Positions 50,730 through 58,617 of a stretch of 64,000 bases of DNA are shown piece by piece. Made by a program: the position numbers and the translations under genes. How positions within the stretch are numbered: the first letter of the stretch is position 1; each line of letters opens with the position of its first letter. Origin of the DNA: JAFGCL01 sp964423835 (GTDB taxonomy: Bacteria > Chloroflexota > Dehalococcoidia > UBA2247 > RBG-13-53-26); the NCBI GenBank assembly GCA_964423835.1, contig CAYRGJ010000003.1, positions 62,001-126,000 on the forward strand, written 5' to 3'. The notes beneath the pieces are model-generated. The model saw nothing but the letters and a program-made list of their open reading frames with translations, was not told the DNA's origin and made no database searches.

Positions 50730-51461
50730 TTGAGAGTGAGCAGCAGGCTGTCTATCGTCATCCCCACCTATAACGAGGCGGGCAACGTTGCCCCGCTCAT
50801 CGACCGCATCTTCAAGAGGATGAACGCCGAGGTCCCCTTGAGGAACGCCACCCAGGTGGTGGTCATCGATGACAACAGCCCCGACGGCACCGGGTCCATG
50901 TGCCTGTCACTCTCGGACAAGTACCCCGCGCTGAAGACCGTCATCAGGACTGACGCCAGGGGGCTGGGCAGCGCCGTGCGCCGCGGCATCCTGGAATCCG
51001 ACGGAGATACGGTGGTGGTCATGGATGCCGACTTCAGTCACGATTGTGACGTCATTCCGCAGCTGGCCGCGGCCGTCGAGGCCGGCTCCGCCGATATCGT
51101 CATCGCCTCCCGCTATGTGAGCGGGGGCAAGATGGTCTCATCCGCCCACCTCAGCGCCGGCAGCCGGGCGCTGAATCTCTTCGTCCGCACCGTCCTGGGG
51201 ATTCCGGTAAAGGACCTCACCGGCGGCTTCTTCGCCGCCAAGCGCCGGTGCCTGCAGGCCCTGGAGTCGGAGACCGTGTTCACCGGTTACGGCGACTACT
51301 CGTTCGCCCTGCTCTACAAGGGGTTCAAGCGCGGATTGCGCCTGCAGGAGATCCCCTTCGCCTATTACCCTCGCCAGGATGGGATGACCAAGACCAGGTA
51401 CCTCAACGCAGGGTTGACCTATGCCAAGAGAGCCGTCAAACTCAGAATGGGTCTCCAGTAG
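50730..51461 (+). CDS. Glycosyltransferase family 2, polyprenol-phosphate mannosyltransferase (DPM1) type
   Basis: The 243-residue protein has LSIVIPTYNEAGNVAPLIDR, VIDDNSPDGTG and VVMDADFSHDCDVIP (DxD-like), followed by the DPM1-typical KDLTGGFFAAKR. It is expected to load a sugar onto polyprenyl phosphate on the cytoplasmic side. TTG 50730 follows GGAGG; GTG 50736 is an alternative. Confidence 0.9.
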   Translation: MRVSSRLSIVIPTYNEAGNVAPLIDRIFKRMNAEVPLRNATQVVVIDDNSPDGTGSMCLSLSDKYPALKTVIRTDARGLGSAVRRGILESDGDTVVVMDADFSHDCDVIPQLAAAVEAGSADIVIASRYVSGGKMVSSAHLSAGSRALNLFVRTVLGIPVKDLTGGFFAAKRRCLQALESETVFTGYGDYSFALLYKGFKRGLRLQEIPFAYYPRQDGMTKTRYLNAGLTYAKRAVKLRMGLQ

Positions 51462-51488
51462 GCCCGGGTACCGGGGTTCATCCTGACC

Positions 51489-52280
51489 GTGAGCTTTCTT
51501 CTCTACGACGACGCGGTCATAGCCAGGGGCATCAAGGGGGCGTACTCGGACGACGGGCCGGTGGCGCTGGGCCCCCTTGAGCAGCTGCTTCTCGGGCTGG
51601 CGAAGGCGGGCATGGCCATCTGCCAGTGCCTCATCTTCGTCATCTGCAAGATACCGGTGCTGGCCTCGCTGTTCGAGACCTTCGCCCGCGTCTACAGTCG
51701 CGGCGCCGCCGGGTTCTTTCTGCGGGGCGCCTACTACAAGACCAGGCTCAAGAGGATGGGGCGGAACGTATTCCTGGACGTGGGGGTCACCATCTGGCAA
51801 CCGGGGAACGTGGAGATTGACGATGGCGCCCATCTCGACACATATGTCACCGTGCTTGGCGGCTGGGAGGGCCACGGGTGGGTGCGAGTGGGCAAATACG
51901 TCCACGTGGCCAGCTACTGCGTCCTGTCCGGCCGCGGAGGCCTGAGCCTTGGCGATTACAGCATGGTGGCAGCCGGCAGCAAGATCTACAGCGGCAGCAA
52001 CTACCATACGGACCCGGCGCATCCGGACAGGCCGCTGTTGAGCATGTCGTCGGCGGCACCCCAGAGCATGCAGTATGTAGTGGAAGGGCCGGTTACCATA
52101 GAAGAGTACGCCTTCATCAGCCTCAATACGGTGGTCCTGCCCGGCGTGACCGTGGGAAAGGCCGCCGTGGTCGGAGCCGGCTCCGTGGTGAATGCGGACA
52201 TCCCTTCTTTCACAGTCGCCGTGGGATCACCAGCGAGAGTGGTGAAGCAGAGACCAGGGCCCGCGGCGGTCAATCCCTGA
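51489..52280 (+). CDS. Left-handed beta-helix acyltransferase
   Basis: The 263-residue protein has a hydrophobic N-terminal part (MAICQCLIFVICKIPVLASL, perhaps a membrane-association helix), then hexapeptide repeats (IDDGAHLDTYVTVLGG, VGKYVHVASYCVLSG, LGDYSMVAAGSKIYSG) and TVGKAAVVGAGSVVNADIP. The SNYHTDPAHPDRP segment contains the likely catalytic His. Acetyl- or other acyl-transferase on sugar; possibly N-acylates perosamine. Starts at GTG 51489. Confidence 0.85.
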   Translation: MSFLLYDDAVIARGIKGAYSDDGPVALGPLEQLLLGLAKAGMAICQCLIFVICKIPVLASLFETFARVYSRGAAGFFLRGAYYKTRLKRMGRNVFLDVGVTIWQPGNVEIDDGAHLDTYVTVLGGWEGHGWVRVGKYVHVASYCVLSGRGGLSLGDYSMVAAGSKIYSGSNYHTDPAHPDRPLLSMSSAAPQSMQYVVEGPVTIEEYAFISLNTVVLPGVTVGKAAVVGAGSVVNADIPSFTVAVGSPARVVKQRPGPAAVNP

Positions 52281-52284
52281 GGCG

Positions 52285-55200
52285 ATGATGGTATGGAAGT
52301 GCCTGGCCGGTGGAATACACGGCTCCGTGAAGACCGTCAGACGGCTGCTGCAGCACCGCTACTGCCCTGACGCATTTCTCATTCTGCTGCTGCTCGGGAT
52401 CTCCCTCTACCTGATGCGCCCGCTGTTCGACTGGAGCACCAGGGCGCTGGCCAGCGACCTGCTGGGGTCCTGGGCATGGTTCTCCTGGCTGAAGGAGTCC
52501 CTCTTTGCCTTTCATCAGTTTCCCGCCTGGACCCCCCTCTGGATGAGCGGCATGCCCTTCTTCGGCATGGTTCCGCCCTCCGGGTTCTTCCTGGTCCTGC
52601 CGGCCTACCTGATCACCTCCGACATCCCTGCTGCCTACAACATCGCCACGATCGCGGCATTCTCGCTGGCCGGGCCGTCGATGTACCTGTACCTGAAGCA
52701 CCTGACCGGGAGACGGCCGGCCTCCTTCCTGGGTGCTCTCCTGTATGTCATCCTGCCGGTCCACATCTGCTCCATGATGTTCTGGGGCCTGTTTGACATA
52801 CTGTGGACCTACTCGCTCATCCCACTGGTCCTGCTGTTTACGGACAGGTTCCTCGATGGCAGGGGGCAGCTGAACCTGGTTGCCCTCGGCGTGTTGCTGA
52901 GCCTGGTGCTGACGCTGCAACTCGAGTACGCCTTGATCTTTCTTCTCTTCTATGTCTGCTACCTGGTCCTGGCCCTTTCCATCAGAAGAATCGGCCCTCG
53001 CTCCATGGCCGCGCTCGCGGGAAGGAGCAAGGCGGGGGTGGCCATCTGCCTGCTGGCCATGCTGGTACCCCTGTCTTTCTACGCCACTGCGCTGACTCAG
53101 TATCGCCATTTCGGCGGGCTGACCCCGACTGAGGTCGAAGCCGGCTTGAACTTCTGGACCTTCACCCACTTCAGCGACCCCTTCCAGGACCGGCTGGCCG
53201 GCGGCCTGCCGGGCTACTTCGCCGCCCCGCAGGCGGACTGCTACTCGGGCCCGCTGTCGTTCCTGGTCATACTGGCCGCCATAGCGGCCACGATGGTGGA
53301 CAAAGAAGGCCGGCGGCCCCAGCTGCTGTTCTTCCTGGCGGCGGGCCTGGCCTCTCTGATCCTGGCCATGGGGCTGAGCGGCCCGCTGTTCCCGGCGCTG
53401 AGGAAGATGGTGCCGTTGCTGTCCGGGATGCGGATGCCGCTGCGGTTCTACTACATCTTCGCACTCAGCCTGCCCGTACTCCTGGCGCTCTCATCGGTCT
53501 CGCTGGGAAGATTGATGGCGACGGCCACCACCCGCCTGTCCCGCCTGCCGGCGCCGCGCCTTCTCACCGCAGCCGTGTCGGTCCTGCTGGTAGTTGTCCT
53601 GGTCATTGATTTCGGATCGTACTTCGATGTGTACCATGAACGAGTCCTGAACCGGCGCGCGCTGGACGGCCTCACCACCTTCCTTCAGGATAGAATAGAG
53701 GCAGATCATGCATCGACGGACAACATCGCCCGTGTCCTCATACTGCCCGAAATGGCCGGCCAGCCAGACCGGTTGGCCACCTTCGCCCAGGACGAGCCGG
53801 GCCGGACCACCATAGAGCTGGTGCAGTCCTGGCTACAATGGAGCAACTACCATGCAGCGGTGGCCTTCAACTCCACCATGTATGCCGGCATTACGGCCGA
53901 CAATCAGACACTGGGTTTCTATGCGGAGTTGCTGGCGTGCGACTACATCCTGCTCTACGACGACAGGGTGCCGCACATCAGCGAAGATACTTCCCTCCCC
54001 AGCTACGCCCACCGGATGAAGGCTATGATAGACCCCTTCTGCTACGGCGAGTCGCCTGCCCTGGCCTACAGGGGGTCCCTGGAAACGGCGTACTGCTCGG
54101 TCTATCTCTACAGGATCATCAGGGGCGCATCCGACATGGCCAGGTTCCAGCCCCTGAGGGACACGCTTCTCTTCTGGGATGATGATCTGTATGCCTCGCA
54201 GTCGCTCTTCAAGCTCAGCAAGGCCATAAAGGCAACAGGAAGGGGGGCCATACCCCAGGATCTCTCCAGGAAGATGGCTGCTGTCTGGGGGGACAGCGGG
54301 CTGGCGGCGAGGTCCTGGTGTGATCCGGCCTTTGCCGGCGCGTTCGACTACCAGGGCGAAGTCCTTCTACTGCCCCGCGACCCGGCAGCCAGCCTGGTCC
54401 TGGAGGCGGAAGACTGTGTGTCAGATGGCTGGTCGGTGCTGGACAGGGAAAACGGCTTTCAGCTGCCCGGCTCCGGGCTTCACATGGCTATCGGTGATGT
54501 TACGCAGGCAGGCGACCAGCAGCTCAGCGAGAACTTCACTATCAGTACGGGCGGAGAATGGACGCTCAATGTCTGCTACATGGGCTGGTTCGACACCGGA
54601 GACATCGAGGTCCGCGTCGATGGCGGGCTCGTGGCCACTATCGACACCTACAGTGAGCGCATGGCCATGAAGAGCCAGGCCGTTCCCCTGTCTCTCGGCA
54701 GCGGAACACACGAGCTGGCGCTGGTGGGCCGGCACCATGATCGGGAGGTCCCGGGAGCATCGAACGGCAACTGGGTTGAAGTGGACAAGATCGTCCTGCT
54801 GAATGAGGCGGCCCTGCCCCACCTCGTGTCCCAGTCCAGGGACCTCTGGAGAAGGATATCCATGGTCTGCATTGGAGCCGGCGCCCCGCTCCAGTCCGTT
54901 GAAGCTGAAGACTGCGACGCCGAAGGCTGGTCGGAGGTCGACAGGGAGGGCACCTTCGGTGTGCCGACGTCGGGGTTCGCCATGGCCGTCCCGGATGTCA
55001 CGCTGGCGGAGGATAACCAGCTCACATGGGCCTTCCTGACCGGCCTGGACGGCTACTGGACGCTGGAGGTGTCGTACCTCGCCTCTGACGATACCGGCAC
55101 CATCGAGGTTTATGTTGACGGCGCCCTCGTCGACACAGTGGACACCTTCGGCACGGAGCTGGGGATGAAGACCCACACGGTCGACCTGTTCTTCCAGGCA

Positions 55201-55587
55201 GGCCTGCACCAGGTGAAGCTGGCCGGCCGGAGCAGCCCCCGGGACATAACCTGGGGCGCCAGGGGCCGCTGGGTTGAGGTCGACGGCCTGCTGCTGCGCG
55301 CCCACGGAGAGACCGCCGGGAAGGCCCGGGAGGCGACCCGGTTCTCGTCGTTCCAGCTCTCACCTGGAGGCGTCTCGCTGGACATCGATGCCGCCGAAGA
55401 CGGCATCGTCTGGATCGCCTACTATGCCAATCCGTGGTGGAAGGTGTATGTGGACGGCCGCGAGGTCGAGGTGCTGAGGGTCGACGGTGCCTTCCCCGGG
55501 TGCAGCATCCCCCCGGGGCCGCATCAGGTCATGTTCGTCTGCAACTACCCCTCGCCGGCCAACCTGTTTTCGCTGGTGCCGGCATGA
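52285..55587 (+). CDS. Large GT-C/YfhO-like membrane protein with two tandem C-terminal beta-domains
   Basis: This 1100-residue protein has ~12 membrane helices in the first ~480 residues. It starts with the motif ALASDLLGSWAWFSWLKESL and WTPLWMSGMPFFGMVPPSG, then has YLLCLVGPSMYLYLKHL-type helices (GPSMYLYLKHLTGRRP). Then comes an outside domain (~480-700). Residues ~705-870 and ~872-1005 are two copies of a jelly-roll-like module (EAEDC..GW..DRE...G..L..SG, ending in a DGxLVxTIDT-type hairpin and WVEVD). Last is the YfhO-type end (YYANPWWKVYVDGREVEVL). A paralog at 58614 has one module. Likely glycan polymerisation or transfer outside the membrane, though the catalytic Asp is not identified. 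Confidence 0.75.
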   Translation: MMVWKCLAGGIHGSVKTVRRLLQHRYCPDAFLILLLLGISLYLMRPLFDWSTRALASDLLGSWAWFSWLKESLFAFHQFPAWTPLWMSGMPFFGMVPPSGFFLVLPAYLITSDIPAAYNIATIAAFSLAGPSMYLYLKHLTGRRPASFLGALLYVILPVHICSMMFWGLFDILWTYSLIPLVLLFTDRFLDGRGQLNLVALGVLLSLVLTLQLEYALIFLLFYVCYLVLALSIRRIGPRSMAALAGRSKAGVAICLLAMLVPLSFYATALTQYRHFGGLTPTEVEAGLNFWTFTHFSDPFQDRLAGGLPGYFAAPQADCYSGPLSFLVILAAIAATMVDKEGRRPQLLFFLAAGLASLILAMGLSGPLFPALRKMVPLLSGMRMPLRFYYIFALSLPVLLALSSVSLGRLMATATTRLSRLPAPRLLTAAVSVLLVVVLVIDFGSYFDVYHERVLNRRALDGLTTFLQDRIEADHASTDNIARVLILPEMAGQPDRLATFAQDEPGRTTIELVQSWLQWSNYHAAVAFNSTMYAGITADNQTLGFYAELLACDYILLYDDRVPHISEDTSLPSYAHRMKAMIDPFCYGESPALAYRGSLETAYCSVYLYRIIRGASDMARFQPLRDTLLFWDDDLYASQSLFKLSKAIKATGRGAIPQDLSRKMAAVWGDSGLAARSWCDPAFAGAFDYQGEVLLLPRDPAASLVLEAEDCVSDGWSVLDRENGFQLPGSGLHMAIGDVTQAGDQQLSENFTISTGGEWTLNVCYMGWFDTGDIEVRVDGGLVATIDTYSERMAMKSQAVPLSLGSGTHELALVGRHHDREVPGASNGNWVEVDKIVLLNEAALPHLVSQSRDLWRRISMVCIGAGAPLQSVEAEDCDAEGWSEVDREGTFGVPTSGFAMAVPDVTLAEDNQLTWAFLTGLDGYWTLEVSYLASDDTGTIEVYVDGALVDTVDTFGTELGMKTHTVDLFFQAGLHQVKLAGRSSPRDITWGARGRWVEVDGLLLRAHGETAGKAREATRFSSFQLSPGGVSLDIDAAEDGIVWIAYYANPWWKVYVDGREVEVLRVDGAFPGCSIPPGPHQVMFVCNYPSPANLFSLVPA

Positions 55588-56804
55588 GCATGAACGAGCG
55601 CCAACAGAGGACGGCCATCGTGACCTACGCCAGGAACAGGATCGCGCTGGTGATCTGCCGCAGCCTGGCGCACAGAGGAGTCAGGGTCATTACGGCGGAC
55701 AGCATCCGCCCGGCCATGACGTCCTTCTCGCGTTACTCCAGCGGGCACTTCGTGTATCCCTCACCCATGCAGCGCCCCGCGGATTTCGTGGCCCATCTGG
55801 CCTCGAAGGCCAGAGAGCACGGGGCCAGCCTGGTGATACCGTCGCACGAGGAGACCTTCGTTCTGGCGCAGCATCGCCGGGCCCTGGAGGAGCAGGGGAT
55901 CTCGGTGCCGGTTACGGACTACGACACGATACTCAAGGCCCACGACAAGGCGCAGTCCGGTCCAATGGCGCGCGATCTGGGGATTCCCACGCCCAGGACC
56001 TGGCATCCGGCCACGGCGGAAGAGGTGTCCGCGATTGCCCGTGAGGCCGAGTTCCCTCTGGTGATCAAGCTGAGAAAGGGCAGGGGCTCAATTGGCCTGG
56101 CGTACGTTCGGTCGGCCGCGGAGCTGGAGACGGTCTTCCGGACCACGGTGGCGGAGTTCGGCCTGGGCCCCGGCCGTTATCCCCTGGTGCAGCAGTGGAT
56201 CGATGGGAACGGCGTGGGGGTGTCGATGCTGTATGATCGTGGTCAGCCCAGGGCCACGTTCACCCATCTGAGATTGAGGGAGTACCCCACCACGGGCGGC
56301 ACCAGTGTGGAGAGGATCAGCATCCGGTGTCCCGAGGCGGAAGAATGTGCCCGGCGCCTTCTTTCGCACCTGAACTGGCACGGAGTGGCCATGGTGGAGT
56401 TCCGCATCGACAGGAGGTCGCAGAAGCCGTACTTCCTGGAAATCAACCCCAGGTTCTGGGGCTCCCTGAACCAGGCGGTTCAATCCGGGGTGGATTTCCC
56501 TCACCTGTTGTACCAGATCGCCATCGGGCAGCAGATTGAGCCCGTCCTTGATTACAGGCTGGGCGTACGTACCGTGTGGATATACGGCTACCTCAGGGCC
56601 CTTATCGACGCGCTGGGCACTGCCGGCCGATGGCGGGCGCTGGGGGACCTGCTGCATCCCAGGAGGGTCCACTTCGATGATTTCTGGTGCCGGGACCCGC
56701 TGCCGTTCGCGGTCGAGCCGCTGTTTGCCCTCAAACAGCTTGTTACCAGGGGTAAGCTGACATTCGAGACTGATGACGAAGCCGTCGAGAACACCCGTTT
56801 CTAG
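55584..56804 (+). CDS. ATP-grasp enzyme (carbamoyl-phosphate-synthase/PylC-like)
   Basis: The 406-residue protein starts AIVTYARNRIALVICRSLAH and has PSHEETFVLAQHR, then FPLVIKLRKGRGSIGLAYVR (ATP-grasp lysine region), YPLVQQWIDG and FLEINPRFWGSLNQAVQSG (metal-binding E-I-N). Proteins of this type ligate carboxylates to amines or make glycan decorations. It overlaps its upstream neighbour by four bases and its downstream neighbour by 32 bases. The substrate may be an amino sugar of this locus. Confidence 0.85.
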   Translation: MSMNERQQRTAIVTYARNRIALVICRSLAHRGVRVITADSIRPAMTSFSRYSSGHFVYPSPMQRPADFVAHLASKAREHGASLVIPSHEETFVLAQHRRALEEQGISVPVTDYDTILKAHDKAQSGPMARDLGIPTPRTWHPATAEEVSAIAREAEFPLVIKLRKGRGSIGLAYVRSAAELETVFRTTVAEFGLGPGRYPLVQQWIDGNGVGVSMLYDRGQPRATFTHLRLREYPTTGGTSVERISIRCPEAEECARRLLSHLNWHGVAMVEFRIDRRSQKPYFLEINPRFWGSLNQAVQSGVDFPHLLYQIAIGQQIEPVLDYRLGVRTVWIYGYLRALIDALGTAGRWRALGDLLHPRRVHFDDFWCRDPLPFAVEPLFALKQLVTRGKLTFETDDEAVENTRF

Positions 56805-58617
56805 CGCGGCAGCAAGAGCGGAATTGGTCCTCCGGTCCCGACTGGATGTGACCGCCACTCTGGCTGCGCTCATGGTGCTGCTGCTGCTGGTCTTCTGTCA
56901 TCCGCGCCAGCCGTTCGCCGGCCTTCTGGGGGTCCTCTTCGCGGCATCGATGGCTGCCCTGGCGGCGGTCCGCGACGCAGACCGCCGCCTCATCCATGCC
57001 GTGGCGCTGGCCGCCATCCCGGTCTATCTCTATCTCCTCTTCAACAGGTTCGCTTTCGCCCCCGCGGCGGACACCTGGTACTACTCAGGCACCGCGGAGA
57101 TGGTCAGGCGGGGAGACTTCCTGCCGGGCAGCCTGCTGCCCCTGGACCCGTTCGTGAACATGGGCCAGCCGACCTGTTCCCAGTCATTCATGGGATACGC
57201 CGTGGGGGCCGCAGCCAGGGCCCTCGACATGGACACGCTGACGGCGTTCCTTCTCTCCGGCCTGCCCGTGCTGGTGCTGCTCATCTACGGCATATACAAG
57301 CTCTTCAGCTACTCGTTCACACCAAAGCACGGCCTCTTCGTGGCCATCACCTATATCTACGTCTTCATCTGGCATACCCCGAACTTCTGGACCTCGACAC
57401 CGGTTACATACCCCATGGAGCTGCTGACGATGAGCTGGCCGCCGGTCCAGGTGCAGGCGTTCATCATCTGGATGCTCTACTTCGCCATCAAGGGGGTCAG
57501 GGAGGGCCGCAACGTCGACCTCATTCTCTGCGGGGCATTCTGGGCCCTGGCGATGTGGACCAGGACCTGGGCCTACCTCGCCCCCGTCCTCCTCCTGGGG
57601 CTGGTCCCCGGCCAGGTGGCGGCCCTGCGGGCATCTGGCCAGGCAGCCATGGGAAGAGCCGCCTTCCTGAGACGGCTGCTCCTTCCCTACGTCAAGATAG
57701 GTCTGGCCGGCATCATTCTCTCGTTGCCGGCGGTGCTGGTCTACAGGCTGGCGGGCGTCGAAATGCCGTTCTGGACTCTGGGCATAATGGGGCTCAACTC
57801 GCTCGCGCTCTGGCCATCGTTCTTCGGATGGACAGCCCTGGTGCTGGGGCTGGCCGGCCTGGCATACTGCGTGATCAATTGGGTCAGGGTGCCTCTGTGC
57901 GCGGTCCTCATCCTGTGGCTGGCGATCAGCATCATCGGCTCGGTGCCCAATCCCATCCCGCTGACCTGGAAGTGGGGGTACAACCTGAACGCCGTGAGGC
58001 TGCTGGCGCCTCTGGGTCTGGTATCGCTGGTGCAGTACACCTGGGGCCTCGGCCGGAACAGACTGGCGGCTCCGGCCAGGGCCGCTGCGCTGGCCGCGTG
58101 CGCCATCATCCTGGTCTTCGCCGGCTCCAGGTCAATGGACTTCCTGGCGCAGTCGAGGGAGGGCTTGCTGATCGGGTGGTCCGGCTTCAGCCAGGGCCCG
58201 CTCTACAGCGCGCTGGCTGCCAGCGGGCCCACGTTCCCATACGAGATCCTGCTGTGGCTCAACGAGCACGGAAACGGCGACGACACCGTGGCCTGCGATT
58301 CCATGTACGTCTCGATGCACGTCCATCCCTACACGCCATGCTACCCGGCCAGCATGGCGCCGGCGTTCTTCAGCTACATCGGCGACCCGGTTGAGCAGTG
58401 GCAGCGCTGGGAGTCGATCGATTTGGCGTTGAATCATCCGGCCGAGGCTGATGCGGTGTTGGAGTGCCTCTCCCGGTACGGGGTATCCTATGTCCTGCTG
58501 GTCGGGCACCGGCCAGATGAGCTGCCCCAGTACCAGTCCCCCATATTCGAAATCATGGTTCAGGAAAGGGGCGCCACCCTGATGGCGGTGCACTACCCCG
58601 AGGCAACGCAGACGTGA
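56773..58617 (+). CDS. Multi-span membrane protein (GT-C-like)
   Basis: The 614-residue protein has ~12 hydrophobic segments, with PAADTWYYSGTAEMVRRGDF in its first outside loop (a D-x-W motif often near GT-C active sites). It ends with a soluble part containing FPYEILLWLNEHGNGDDTVA and YGVSYVLLVGHRPDELPQY. The layout resembles mannosyl- or arabinosyl-transferases that use polyprenyl-sugars. Start ATG 56773 lies inside the ATP-grasp gene; the next gene begins at GTG 58614, a four-base overlap. Confidence 0.65.
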   Translation: MTKPSRTPVSSAAARAELVLRSRLDVTATLAALMVLLLLVFCHPRQPFAGLLGVLFAASMAALAAVRDADRRLIHAVALAAIPVYLYLLFNRFAFAPAADTWYYSGTAEMVRRGDFLPGSLLPLDPFVNMGQPTCSQSFMGYAVGAAARALDMDTLTAFLLSGLPVLVLLIYGIYKLFSYSFTPKHGLFVAITYIYVFIWHTPNFWTSTPVTYPMELLTMSWPPVQVQAFIIWMLYFAIKGVREGRNVDLILCGAFWALAMWTRTWAYLAPVLLLGLVPGQVAALRASGQAAMGRAAFLRRLLLPYVKIGLAGIILSLPAVLVYRLAGVEMPFWTLGIMGLNSLALWPSFFGWTALVLGLAGLAYCVINWVRVPLCAVLILWLAISIIGSVPNPIPLTWKWGYNLNAVRLLAPLGLVSLVQYTWGLGRNRLAAPARAAALAACAIILVFAGSRSMDFLAQSREGLLIGWSGFSQGPLYSALAASGPTFPYEILLWLNEHGNGDDTVACDSMYVSMHVHPYTPCYPASMAPAFFSYIGDPVEQWQRWESIDLALNHPAEADAVLECLSRYGVSYVLLVGHRPDELPQYQSPIFEIMVQERGATLMAVHYPEATQT

